A stretch of DNA of 64,000 nt from Prinia subflava (lineage: Eukaryota; Chordata; Aves; Passeriformes; Cisticolidae), in the NCBI RefSeq assembly GCF_021018805.1, contig NW_026960610.1, forward strand, positions 620,001 through 684,000, given 5' to 3'. Shown in pieces: positions 13,596 through 24,158 of the stretch (its first letter is position 1; each line of letters begins with the position of its first letter). The notes below the pieces were generated by a model. The model saw only the letters and a program-made list of their open reading frames with translations. It searched no databases and was not told where the DNA came from. The translations under genes were made by a program, and so were the position numbers.

Positions 13596-14415
13596 TGTGA
13601 AATACAAAGTTGTGTTTCGTGTCAGGGAAATAAAAAGAATCTGTGTAATTGTAATTGTAGAACACGGCCATGGGACAGTTATAAAGATGAGTTCTAATAA
13701 ACAACCGAGGAAAGCATGGAAGAAGGTTTTTAAACAAACTTTTTGCTTGTAATTATCTATTATAAATCTCAAGCTATTCTGTAATAAGAGTCTTTGAATT
13801 ATAACTTTAGAAGCTTGTTTTGTACTAAAGAATTTTAAACTGTAGTTTTAGAATGTAAAAAGCCTTTAAACAAAAGAAAAAAGTAAGAATGATCTTAAGA
13901 CTTCCTCAGAGAATGGTGAGAAACATCCTGGATACGGAAGAAGGATTTCAGATCACTGATTTATGGTTCTTGAAAAAGGGAAACTGGACATCACTATCAA
14001 AGATTGATAGACCTGGAAAATAGAAGCTGGACCCCACATCTGGAAGCTGGACCCCACCACCTGGGATACATATCCTGGATGTACATCCTGGAATATTGAA
14101 ATCTGAAATAGATCACAATAGAGTATAGAAATCGAACAGGAACCAAACATCACCATCATAGATTTATGATTATTCGGTATTGAATAGTGACGTTAAAAAT
14201 TGGAAATAGAAACTGCTGAGAAAAGCTTATGAATATGTATGAATATAGCCAATAAAATACCAGCAAGTGCAGCAATCAGTGTGCAGTCGGTAGGGAGAAC
14301 TCCTACCACTATACCCAGCGCTGCCTTTGCTCATACTTTACCATGCTAATTAATCAATTATTAAATTGAATTGCTGCTTGATATACTGGCCGTGTCAAGC
14401 ATCTCATTTCTAACA
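13596..14415 (+). repeat. Solo ERV LTR, 820 bp, 4-bp TSD
   Basis: Begins TGTGAAATAC and ends ATTTCTAACA, and is bracketed by an exact 4-bp direct repeat GCGG (13592-13595 and 14416-14419). An AATAAAA polyadenylation-type signal at about 14252 sets plus orientation. It contains a local duplication of AAGCTGGACCCCAC near 14026 and 14044. A 4-bp TSD is typical of class I (gamma/epsilon-like) ERVs. Confidence 0.75.
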
Positions 14416-14960
14416 GCGGGGACACGGTGCTGGTGTTTGGCTCCCATAGCTCCTCCGTAGTACGTGGTGCCAGACTGGAGACCTTCCTTTCCCGCATCAT
14501 GCACTACCGAACACGGTCTGAAGGTTTCCTTGGGAGGAGAGCAGCATCCTCGGAGAGACAGGGATGCCATTGCCGTGCCCTGGCCCAGCGAGGGGCCCTC
14601 AGACCTGGATAAGGGATGCATGACCAGGCCTCCCCAGCGCTGCAGCCCGGCCAGACCCGGGCAGCGCGGCAGGTCCGGCCGTGGCCGGGCCCGGGGGCAC
14701 CGGTGGGGCAGGACCCCGGCCCGCCGCGGTGCGGGCAGCCCGAGGTCGCCGGACCGGGTTACAGCGGGGGGGGACCCCAACATCCTCTTCCCCAGGTAAC
14801 CTCAGCTCCCCTCGGGTCGGCCCCCAAAGCCCGATCCTCCGGGAGCCGCCGCCGCTCCGAACCGAGCCTCGGAACCTGCGGGAGGCCCCAGGCAGGTGTC
14901 CTCGCAGCCCGGCCGGCGACCCCCGATCCGGCCCCGACGCCCCAGCCATGCCTGGCGCGT

Positions 14961-15120
14961 CCGCCCGCGTCCGCCCGCGTCCGCCCGCGTCCGCCCGCGT
15001 CCGCCCGCGTCCGCCCGCGTCCGCCCGCGTCCGCCCGCGTCCGCCCGCGTCCGCCCGCGTCCGCCCGCGTCCGCCCGCGTCCGCCCGCGTCCGCCCGCGT
15101 CCGCCCGCGTCCGCCCGCGT
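14961..15120. repeat. GC minisatellite, 16 x 10 bp
   Basis: Sixteen perfect tandem copies of CCGCCCGCGT. Each unit carries three CpGs, giving about 48 CpGs in 160 bp, and the 10-bp period is close to one helical turn. It lies immediately downstream of the candidate SEPTIN6 exon 1 donor site. Perfect copies imply recent expansion or ongoing homogenisation. Confidence 0.98.
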
Positions 15121-15123
15121 CAC

Positions 15124-15138
15124 CTCAACCGCCGCCAT
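15124..15138 (-). CDS. Possible SEPTIN6 first coding exon (5 codons)
   Basis: On the minus strand ATG at 15136-15138 opens M-A-A-V-E and is followed directly by a GT splice-donor-like GTGACG. Vertebrate SEPTIN6 starts with a short MAA-type N-terminus ahead of the conserved septin GTPase region, and related septins put only a few codons in exon 1. The CpG-island setting and gene order fit. Five codons cannot prove identity, and no other septin exon is visible. The 16-copy minisatellite starts right inside the supposed intron. Without transcript evidence this is a hypothesis. Confidence 0.33.
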
Positions 15139-15614
15139 CGCTGCCCGCTCGCCGCACGTTCCGTCCCGGCCTGCGGGCGGCTCCGGACGCGCCCACCGCG
15201 GCACCGCGCGGGGAGGCCTCGCCCCGCCCCCGAGCCCGCCCTGCCCGCGCTCCCCGCCCCGCCCCGTCGCCCCGCCCCGCCGCCCCCCGGCCCTGCTCGG
15301 ACCCACCGGTCCTGCCGCCGCGTTCTGTGAGGTGCGGGGCCGCTGGTCCTTCCCCGCGGCAGTCCGCGATGGTGCAGCCCAGGCTGCGGGCAGGGCGGGC
15401 AGAGGTTCGAGGCGGTGGCTGGAGTGGCCAGGCGAGCGCGGAGTTCCGGTCAGGGGGTCCCAAGCCCCGGCCCAGCGGGTCCCCAGCCCCGCGGGCTGCC
15501 CAGCTGCCTCCGCAGCCCCCTGACCCGTGCCCGCTCCCAGCGCAGGGAAGGGTTCCCTGCACCGACTCCTCGAGAAGGCGCAGAGGGCCCGTCCCGATGC
15601 CCTGCGGCCCCTAG

Positions 15615-16931
15615 TGAGACAGTAATTTTGAAGATTTGAGAAAAGCTAAGGTTATAGTTAACAATAGATGTTGCTGGTTTAGCTGAAATGAATAGATAAG
15701 CTTTGCTGAAATCACTTAAAAGTTAGAGAATGGTTAAAAGAAACCGGATTTAAGATAAGCTACCCCGGATCTAATAACTCATTGCTTGTCAAACAGAGAA
15801 ACTAATCAATACAACACCAGACCTCCTGTTTCCAGAAACCCACTGAAATAGTCCTGGAAAACAGGAAACAGAGAATTCTACCAGCCATCAATCACATCTG
15901 CATTGAAAAGGTTGAAAGTTTAGAACAAGGAAGACTCGTTTTACTTCCTCCTTTTGATGACCACTCCTCACAAAAGGACCACCGACCCATTTCAGGGAAC
16001 AAACTACGCATGCTTGATAGCCTTGTTGTCAATCAGCATACGAAGCGGAGAAGAGGAAGTGACAGGGGTATGAATATGCATTTGTATTTTTTGTATTCAA
16101 CATTTTTGTAAATGAAAGGCTTTGTAATTACCTGTTGTTATAAATATTAGCCAATTCTCAATTAATAAAACAATTTTTATTAATTAAAAAATCAACTTAC
16201 AGAAATTTTGGACAAGCCAGCAATTGGAAGTACAGTGTCGAGACCCGGGATCGGCACTGGGTGAACTTTAACTACGGCCTCTATCGCACTGTAGTCGCCC
16301 TGTTCACAAATTCAGCCCTTTTTGGGGTCCCCTTATATACACTTTATTTTGCCCGTGGCCCCCATAGTCTTTTGTCTTCTTTCTTTTCCTTATGGGTTTC
16401 TTGCTGTCGTCTCGTCTGCTGAATAGGGCTTTCCAAGGGAAGATTCAGTCTCTGAAAAAAGTCTGAGTAGGGAGATGAGATGGTGAATAGAGGGGTGTCT
16501 TCCTGATATTGCTGCTAAATCGATATAGCTCCTGATGGCTGGGCACTTTACAGTCCCCATCGCCCAGCAGGGTCAGTCCATCCCTCTTTCTGTTGTTAAT
16601 GTCAGTGATTCTCGAGTCTCCAGTTCCACCTTGAATCCCTGGCAGCAGCTTTTGTTTGTCCTAAAATGCATTTGCTACAAGCCCGGACTTGCCAGTTTCA
16701 TTTATTCCCATAGACATTTCTTGCTACATACATATACATATATTGTAACACGAATTATCCCATGTTATTTATTACACCTGTGATCTTTGAAGTGCGCATT
16801 AGGGAGCTATCCCACTGCTATCCGATGCGCTGCCCTGCGTCACAATAGACTTTCTAACTTTAACTGTTAGAGAGTCTTTTGTCTGTCACAGTTGCATATC
16901 GATATTAGATCGATATTCATATGATAAATCA
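15615..16931 (+). repeat. ERV 5' LTR (tRNA-Arg primed), interrupted by another LTR
   Basis: The left end (TGAGACAG) coincides with the sharp CpG-island edge. The right end (ATAAATCA) lies 2 nt before a tRNA-Arg primer-binding site. The segment near 16846-16890 (CTTTCTAACTTTAACT...AGAGTCTTT) resembles the 3' part of the LTR at 44188-44662. Bases 16136-16776 are a later LTR inserted in reverse. Without it the LTR is about 670 bp. No 3' LTR was identified, so the left boundary is less certain than the right. Confidence 0.55.
16136..16776 (-). repeat. Solo LTR, TTTATAACA family copy 1
   Basis: On the minus strand it runs from TGTAATAAAT to TTTATAACA and carries GGGCAAAATAAAGTG near the polyadenylation region. 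An exact 5-bp TSD, CCTGT, is at 16131-16135 and 16777-16781. It belongs to the same family as the copies at 17836, 18872 and 30614. It is inserted inside the tRNA-Arg-type LTR, so it is the younger of the two. Confidence 0.9.
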
Positions 16932-16933
16932 TC

Positions 16934-16948
16934 TGGCGACTCTGGTGG
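16934..16948 (+). promoter_or_regulatory. Primer-binding site, tRNA-Arg, split by an insertion
   Basis: TGGCGACTCTGGTGG matches the first 15 nt of the tRNA-Arg(UCU) primer site. The remaining three positions are found as GAC after the inserted LTR, at 17711-17713, with one mismatch to the expected final T. The insertion target duplication (GTGG) is part of the primer site itself. Confidence 0.7.
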
Positions 16949-17706
16949 TGAAAAGAACAGGGCATATGCCTTTATTAATATTCAGCTCTTTATTAAAGTG
17001 ATCAGCTCATTATTAAAATCATCAGCAGGATTGCAAAGTCCAATCGGAGTTTTCCACACTACTGCAGCCATCTGAAGGAGCAGGTGCTGTCCCAGGTGGA
17101 TGCTGAGTCCTTGTTCCCATAGAAACAGCTGGCAGTTCTCTCTGGTCAACCATCAGAAGGCAGAGCACTGGCAGTCAGCTCTTTGCCCTCAGGGAAAAGT
17201 TTCAAGAGTTTCCCATTCTCTGCATCAGCCAGCTCAGCTGGCCAGTTCCCATTCCATTCAGGCTCCTCACAGGTCATGGTCAATCTTCAAACCAGGCCAG
17301 GAGGTGCATCCACTCCCCGCTCAGCCAGGGCACTATCCCATTCTCTTCTGACGAATCCAGCTTCCTGTCCCGGGGTGCAGTATCCCCAAAAAAAACCTCC
17401 CAGGATCCACGGGGACGGCCCTGCCCTATCTGCATATCCAAATGCATATGCATTTGTCCTGGTCATAGCCGAAGTTACTCTTGCTAAATGAGGTAGTTAC
17501 AAAGGACAATAGGGCTATCTAGGTGTGGGCAGCTTCTTTTCACATTTCAATTAGGTAGGGAAAAGTTGCCAGGCAACTTTCCTTCAGGGCAGCTCTCCCT
17601 GCTCAGATTGTCTGGGGTGTGGGGGGTGTTACTCTAGCCAGGAGAGGGTCAGTTGTGGGGTGTTTTTTTTTTTTGTTTGTTTGTTTGGTTTTTTTTGTTC
17701 ATAACA
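16949..17706 (-). repeat. Solo gammaretrovirus-like LTR, 758 bp
   Basis: Minus-strand LTR starting TGTTATGAAC and ending TTCTTTTCA, with an exact 4-bp TSD GTGG at 16945-16948 and 17707-17710. It is closely similar to the LTRs of the provirus at 56959 and 63269 read in the opposite direction. It interrupts the tRNA-Arg primer site of an older ERV. Confidence 0.92.
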
Positions 17707-17830
17707 GTGGGACTCTGTTCTCTCTGGCCGAGGGGCCATTGGGGTCTGGGACCCCTCTGGGTGCCTACCCAGTATTGGTGATTGATTGAGAGATGGGAAG
17801 ACTGAATCGGTTATCAAAATTCGATTTTAC
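17707..17830 (+). repeat. Leader remnant of the tRNA-Arg ERV
   Basis: Sequence that directly continues the split primer-binding site after the solo LTR, and so is probably the 5' leader of the ERV whose LTR is at 15615-16931. No gag start can be recognised before the next LTR insertion. Confidence 0.45.
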
Positions 17831-17835
17831 TCAGG

Positions 17836-18538
17836 TGTTATAAATGCCAGGACAAATTTATTGCCAAATTCAATAATTTTGTTTATTAAAATTCAAATCA
17901 CAAAATTTGGAATCAAATTATATTAATTTTAAGCAATAAAAACAAAACAATACGAACCCCACAACAGCGACACTTACTTGACAGAATTTCTCCCGGGAAA
18001 AGTTGAGCCAAGGGTGACCCCAGAGACACAGGACCTGGCAGCCGGTGTATCTAGCTGGGTTCACGAATTTGCCATGTTCGAGGCTTGGTTTTTATACTCT
18101 TTATTCTGCCTCTGGCAATATTTCCCCATACTTCCCTTTGTTTCTTGGTTAGTTATTCAAACCCAAATTCGTCTCAGGTCGGATTGAAAAAGAGCTCCCC
18201 TCTCAAGTCCATGTGTTAATATTCAGTTTTTATGGATCCTTATAGTTGATGAATGTTCGAGATATGGGTGATATTGCTTGATGGTCTGTGAAAGTGGCTC
18301 CCGAGGTGTGAGTTGCTGATCCGGCTCATCTCAACAGGTCCCCTCCCAATACTTGAGAAGGCTGCTAAGTCTTTTGTTCCCTTCTGAATGGAGACGCCTG
18401 ATTTTCAGGGTGGTCAGTTTCACCATCTGCTGCAGAAACCTCCTGAAACATAGACTTTTACCTGATATAAATTTATACAGCTTTATAATTTTCCAGTTTA
18501 TCATAAGAACATGAATTAATCATCTCACGTTTTTCACA
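17836..18538 (-). repeat. Solo LTR, TTTATAACA family copy 2
   Basis: 703-bp minus-strand LTR ending TTTATAACA like its relatives and starting TGTGAAAAAC. An exact 5-bp TSD, TCAGG, is at 17831-17835 and 18539-18543. It is a diverged member of the family. Confidence 0.85.
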
Positions 18539-18543
18539 TCAGG

Positions 18544-18866
18544 TTTCTCAAAAGCTTATATACTATTTCAGACAGGTTAATAATTTCTACTACAATAATC
18601 AGGTTAAAAATCACACAGAAAACTCATGCATTTTACAATAATTCTCGGCTTGCAGAAGTTGATTGAATCTTCTCTCTTCCCGTAAACAGGTTTAATCCCA
18701 TCTTCTGTAATCTTCAAAGTTGTTTGTTCTTGCCATGGCATCTTGGTTATCAAACCAACTATGCTAATCAAGTCTGTTTGACTCTCTGTCTTGTGTATTC
18801 CACATCTCCCCCTCCTGTATCAACCAAGAACACTCCTTTGATGGCTTTATTAATTAATCTCTGTAC
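18544..18866. other. Unassigned AT-rich sequence between LTRs
   Basis: No gene seen. Probably ERV-derived given its position between nested LTRs, but no motif supports that. Confidence 0.4.
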
Positions 18867-18871
18867 ACATT

Positions 18872-19570
18872 TGTAGTAAATATAGTATGTTAATTCGTGT
18901 TTTTATGGAATGTAATAAATATAGTATGTTAATTCACATTTTGATGCATGCAAACTGTAAATATGTTCTGTAAAATGTACCACTAGTTCAAATCAGACAC
19001 GGAGCTGACAGATTCCAAGGCAGGCAACACCCAGAAACCGTCATTCAGAGGAGGACAATGCAATGCCAGGAACTGGAGATTTTGCCATTGGCATCAGAAA
19101 GGAGGACACATCAAGATAAGCCATTAGTCCTCCTCCCAGAAACAGCAGAGCCACAAGCACCCGACCATCACGCTTATCATAGGAGGGGAACGCCTGTCCA
19201 TTCAGATTTTCGTCTTTCATTCACCCACCAGAGGAGAGAAATCGACACTTCTCCCTCCCATAAGAGACCCCATTCAGCAGACCAAGGACAGTGATGCATT
19301 CGAATAACCACCCCAAGAAAACAGAGAACTATGGGGAAATCCTGTGCCAGGGGCAAAATAAACTGTATAAAACCTGGACCCCAGAGGGGGCCAATTTGTG
19401 AACTCTGGGGGATTGCAGTGCGATAGAGGCTGCTTTCCATTCACCCTCTGACGATCCCGGGTTATCGTCACCCTAACTCCGCTTGTTGGTTTTACCGAAA
19501 TTCTGTAATTTTATTTTTTTTAATAAACCAAATTATATTTATTTGGCAAAGTGGATTGGCATTTATAACG
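18872..19570 (+). repeat. Solo LTR, TTTATAACA family copy 3
   Basis: 699-bp plus-strand LTR with an exact 5-bp TSD, ACATT, at 18867-18871 and 19571-19575. Its 3' end is TTTATAACG, so the terminal CA has mutated to CG. The 5' end carries a tandem duplication of about 40 bp: TGTAGTAAATATAGTATG at 18872 and a near copy at about 18914. Confidence 0.88.
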
Positions 19571-19575
19571 ACATT

Positions 19576-21320
19576 GAAGCAAGCAAGGTATCATAACTAT
19601 TACAATTATTATTAAAATCATTACATGCATTCCTATCTTAAGAAAATCTTTTAGCTAAGGTGTCAAACTCCAGTCACTAAACAGGTTATCCAGCTAAGAT
19701 CCAGATTCTACCTTTAGTTTAAACACACTGTAAAATATAATGAATAATTATAACAATACATAATATAATGCCTAAAACATATAAGCTTATTTTAACTAAA
19801 TTTCTAATCTATTTATGGAGTCTCCAGCTTCTCAGGAGTTTATTCAACTATTCAAATCTATCATCTGCTTGCAGGTTTTTTGCACCTTCTTTCACGGCTG
19901 AGGCTTCACGATTCTTGCAACATAAACTGAATCTGTTACTAGATTAAAAGGAACAGAAAAATTTTGAAAAGCTCTGAGAACAATAGCAAGTTAAATAATT
20001 TGAGGGGATTTCTCAAATGTGGATACATCTGATCTTTAGGCACTAGAAAAAGAGTCTCTTTATACTGTTACTGATTTATGAGTGACCAGAACCATCTGTG
20101 AATACTGTTAAGGCTTGAAGTGGAACTTCTCTTAGATTTTTCTATTAATTGAAATAAAGGTGTTAAAAGCTCATGTTTTGGAGGATGTATTGAGATTTGT
20201 CTGCTGAATTCAGCAAAGGCTATTTGAATAGCTTCAGATTCTTGAAATATCTAATTCAAATAAAGGTGATAAGAGGCAGCAAAACAATGGAAAATTTCAC
20301 TCTTGCAAGAGAAGTTAGTCTCTGTCAGGCTTTAACAATTAGTTGGGCTATCATTTCATGTTGGGTACTGATGGCTTTGGTCACTTGGTGAGGTAAAAAA
20401 AATCAATGATAAGCACAGGGTCTGGTGCTTTGGAGTCTCATAGAAATATCAAAGCGTGGGGCTGTTTTGCTAGATGCAAAAATATTAAAAGGAAAGGCAG
20501 TTTAGGTGCTCAGTGTGCAGCTTGCCAGTTTACCAAGCTCTGCAGTGCATGTTGAACTTGTAAATTAAGTCGTTTAGGTGACAAAAAGGTTTGAATCTCT
20601 CTTTAGCAGTTCAAAGAAAGGACTTAGTTCTGCATTCAGGATTTCTAATAGGGAGCTTGCCCCTAAAAAAATTTTGTGCATCATGAAGAGTTTTGATTTT
20701 AGTTAAAATTTGCAAAGGTTGTGCCGAAATAGAATGCATTCTTATGGACTAGTCTAGATATATCTATGGGGACCTCTTTTGAACTAAAAATCAAACTGGT
20801 TATCACAATCTTTGTCCAAAGCATCTAAGTTTAACAGGCTATATCTAATTACTAGAAACAATTCTCAGTAAATATCATGATAGTCAGGAAATCATCATGT
20901 ATTCTTATTCTCAGTGGCAGTAAGCCACTGTGCTGTAATTGTTCAGATGGATCAAACTTATATACACACATTAATCGTTGAATTTGTGCATTATTTCTGA
21001 TGCGTCTTGGTGGATCACATTGACAGCAAATACCTTGTCTTTTATGAGATGCACAGTACTACAGTATCTCACATATAACACATTTGCATTCAACCTAGGT
21101 TTGATGACAAGTTAAACAAGAGAAGGAGAGAAGCAGTCCTGCATTAGGTTCTCACTCAAAGGCTGTAACCATTTGTTTAGAGTCCATCAAGAACAATTTA
21201 AACGACTGAAAACATAAAAGAGCTTTCTGCAGTCTTCTCAGCAGGGGTGCTGTCTTGGTCTCCCCTATTCCTGTTAAGAACTTAAGAGACATTAATTTAC
21301 CAAACTGGGATTTTTTTTTG
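19576..21320 (-). pseudogene. Decayed betaretrovirus-like env remnant (3' part)
   Basis: At about 19590-19720 the minus strand resembles the env tail kept in the provirus at 36.7-36.9 kb. It has a W/L-rich pre-membrane segment followed by an isoleucine/valine-rich membrane anchor. Upstream to about 21.3 kb the minus strand has short fragments with an env-like feel but many stops in all frames. This is an old ERV body into which younger elements inserted. Identification beyond the anchor segment is weak. Confidence 0.4.
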
Positions 21321-21573
21321 TGCTGCCTTCTCTGAGGCATGAAGACCTGGCTCAGGAACAGCACGGCAGCCACCCCCAGGCCGCACGGGCCATCAGCTCG
21401 CAGACACCAGTGTGGTGGACGGCAAATGGCATTTATTGGCGGGCAGTATGGGGTTAAATATCTTTGGTTTAGGATGTCATTTCCGTCCGCTTACATCACT
21501 AGGTAGGGGGGAGGAACTTTTATCTATCCTTACAGCACGTTATCTTCCGTTCACCTATCCCTAATTTCCCACA
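21321..21573 (-). repeat. 3' LTR of the tRNA-Phe provirus
   Basis: 253-bp LTR, starting on the minus strand with TGTGGGAAATTAGGG and ending GGCAGCA. It carries AATAAA on the minus strand (21432-21437) within about 25 bp that are missing from the partner LTR. Such short LTRs are usual in alpharetrovirus-like elements. Confidence 0.87.
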
Positions 21574-21584
21574 CTTCCCCCCCC
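21574..21584 (-). promoter_or_regulatory. Polypurine tract
   Basis: On the minus strand GGGGGGGGAAG directly precedes the 3' LTR. This is the standard plus-strand DNA priming site of a retrovirus. Confidence 0.85.
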
Positions 21585-21777
21585 ATGATTAATTGAAAAA
21601 GCTATAAAGTATAAATGCTATAAATACTATATAAAATACAAAAGGTATAAAATTGGTACAGCAGCCAAAAGTAGAAAAACCCGTATGGTTGACTAACAAA
21701 CTATAAAATGCAAAACTATCAGAATCTACGTAGCAAGTTTTAAAAAGGTGGTATAACATGCAGTTAGTAGATGCGCA

Positions 21778-22752
21778 TTAAAGCAATTGCTGGCGGTCAA
21801 CCAGCAATATGTGAGCTCTTTCTAAACAGCTCCTAACAAACGACACTACTTGGTTTAGTATACAAGGCCCAAGAATCAGTGTCAGGAGTATTATGGCGAG
21901 TGGCCCTACTAGGGTGGAAACCAGGGTGGTTAGCCATGGTGACTGGTTGAACCATGACTCGAACCATCCTTGTTGGGCCTCTTTCTCCTTTTTTCTTTGG
22001 GCTAATCTTTCTCTCAATTCAGCCATTGAGTCTCTCACGACTCCAGTGTGATCAGCATAAAAGCAGCATTCTTCTTTCAAGGCGGCGCACAAGCCTCCTT
22101 GTTGCATGAACAAGAGGTCCAGTCCTCGCCTGTTCTGCAAGACAACTTCTGAGAGTGAGGAAACTGATTTCTCTAGAAAGGAGATGGATTTCTCGATCCT
22201 CTGCAAGTCCTCATCGATGGTCATTTGCAGCTGAGAAAGTCCTTGGTGTTGGGTCACGAGGGCCGAGACACCTGTGGCTGCACTGGTTGCTCCCAGGCTG
22301 AGCAGCATCGCAATAGTTACACCTGTTATTATTTCTCTTTTACGCAGCCGGCTGGGTTCCTCAAAAAGGCGGTACACTTCTTTGTCTGAGTGGTACAGGA
22401 CTCTAGGAACAATTAGAACTTGGACACAAAAATCAGCAGAATCATTGAATTTGTCAAGGAACACACAGGGACTCACCCCAGATTGCTGACAAACCCACAT
22501 CCCAGATGTGGATGGGATCACCCACTTATTGATCTTTTTGTCGGGCTTGACAACTTTGGTGCAGATGTTGCCTTTCAGTTTTGCCAGGGTTGCATTGCCA
22601 AAACATCTGCCCTGGCCCGTGACTTGACTCAGAGTGATTCCTCTGCGGGGAGTGTCCCACCTGCACTGGGGTGGATTGACAGCTGCTGAGTAGCTAAAGG
22701 AAATGTCAAGGGCAACGCCCTCATAGAAAGGGGGTTTTGCGTCGTAACACAG
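21778..22752 (-). pseudogene. env: env 3' part: end of surface subunit and transmembrane subunit
   Basis: An open stretch covering the C-terminal part of the surface subunit and the whole transmembrane subunit. Visible in order: a basic RKR cleavage-type site; a hydrophobic alanine/glycine-rich fusion-peptide-like segment; a heptad-rich coiled coil; an immunosuppressive-domain-type segment starting LQNRRGLDLL; a CX6CC motif (CAALKEECC); a hydrophobic anchor; and a short cytoplasmic tail. These are hallmarks of gammaretrovirus-type envelope proteins, which bind and fuse with the host membrane. The first half of the gene lies beyond an inserted LTR at 22753-24158, so no complete env can be made from this copy. 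Confidence 0.9.
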
Positions 22753-24158
22753 TGTCCTGGTTTGAGGGGAAGTGAGTTTTTTCAAGAGGCTGTGGTCAAA
22801 CCAATCAGTGGTGAGGTTTGAATGTTGGCACTTTTAGTGGCCACCGAGGCGTTGGACATGCCTCCGAGGACACAAGGGGTTAAAAGTGAGGCCTCCCAGA
22901 GGGACTTCCTCTTTTCTGGCTCCGCTTTCAGGAGAGGAGCACCTTTTCCCTCCTCCCCTACCCAGGCTTGGTGGGGGAGGGGGGCCACGTGGCCAGGCTG
23001 AGGTAGGCCCGGGGCCCCAGGGGGGGGAAAGAGAGAGAACAGGACTGGAGCTGGGCCAGCCACATCCAGGTTGGAGGGATGGAGAACTTTGGAAGTGCCT
23101 TCCGTCCCCCCCCATCCCCCAAGGAGAGAGACTGCTGCTTCAGCGTTTTGAACACTGGCAGCAGGCAGCAGTGAAGAAAGAACGGGAGGAGGGGAGAGGA
23201 GAAGTTCTCGGCTGTGTAAAGACGTGCGGAGTCCAGGACCCTGCCAGGAGCCAGGAACGGTTAACCCTTTCTTGGCAGAAAGAAACTTTTTCCCAGGCAT
23301 TGATTCTCATGGCTAGTGGTTTCAGAAGAGAAAGAGAAACAGCCTGGGACCAAGATGATAAAGTACAATTGAAAAGAACCCTAGATGGGCAAAGATTGAA
23401 GAGGAGTGGCTTCTGAGCTGGACTTTTCTTGCATAATGTTAGCCATAGACTGAACTCAAGTCTCTTTTGAACATAAACTGCATTTGGGTGGATACAGCTG
23501 CCTCTGCTTTTGCTACAGTGACTGGCACTTTAAGAGTAGAGCGAACAGAGAAGAGAGGGGGAGGGTGGGGTGGCGCCCTCTGCCCTCAGGGAAGACGTGC
23601 TCTTGGAACCCTCGGCCCCAGGGGAAAGATGGGGAGAGCTCGGCATGCAAGCATCCGTAAAAAGACCTCTATATGCAGCTTTAGCCCATGGACAGTGGTG
23701 AGAGCACTAGACATGGAACAGAGAATGTCACCCTGGCAGACTTCTCCGGGCGGTGCCATGGGTGACATAGAAACACATAAAGGGTGGACCTGTGTTTTCT
23801 GAGGAGCAGTCTGTGGTGCGAGAGAGACTCCTCTCTCCCTTGCTGAATTGAAGATTAGGGGTTTTTTTGAGTGGTGATTGATTTAAAACCCAAGGTTTTG
23901 GTCTATAGAGGGTAACATGTAGGGGGTGGAAATTGGGGGAGGAGAAGAAATGTTCTGGGAAGGTTTCATTTCTGGTTTAGTGTGTTTTTAGAGTTTTCCT
24001 TTCTATTTCTGTTCTTATGTAATGTAATAAAGTTTTGTTCTCTGTTTTCAAGTTTTAGCCCTGCTCTGCTCTGTTCTTGACCAAATCTCACAGCAGCTCA
24101 TTAAGAAAAACATACACTCATGGGTGCATTAACATCTAGCCAGTGTTAACCCATGACA
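22753..24158 (+). repeat. Solo LTR inserted in env, 6-bp TSD
   Basis: 1406-bp plus-strand LTR, starting TGTCCTGGTTTGAG and ending AACCCATGACA, of the same family as 8097-9443. The exact 6-bp TSD ACACAG is at 22747-22752 and 24159-24164. It lies opposite in strand to the host provirus. AATAAA at about 24028 confirms orientation. A 6-bp duplication suggests a class II integrase. Confidence 0.95.

Larger units (their letters stand above)
14600..15614. promoter_or_regulatory. CpG island, candidate SEPTIN6 promoter
   Basis: About 1 kb of very GC- and CpG-rich DNA that stops abruptly at 15614, where an AT-rich LTR begins. Long open frames on both strands here arise from base composition. Its position left of RPL39 matches where SEPTIN6 lies in human, so it is a plausible promoter for that gene reading leftward. 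No downstream SEPTIN6 exon was recognised in the window, so the assignment rests on synteny and on the tiny exon listed next. Confidence 0.5.

Noticed and set aside
14599..15614. Long open frames of 235-332 codons on both strands in the CpG island
   Set aside because: They arise from GC-rich composition and the 10-bp minisatellite; no domain or conserved motif is present.
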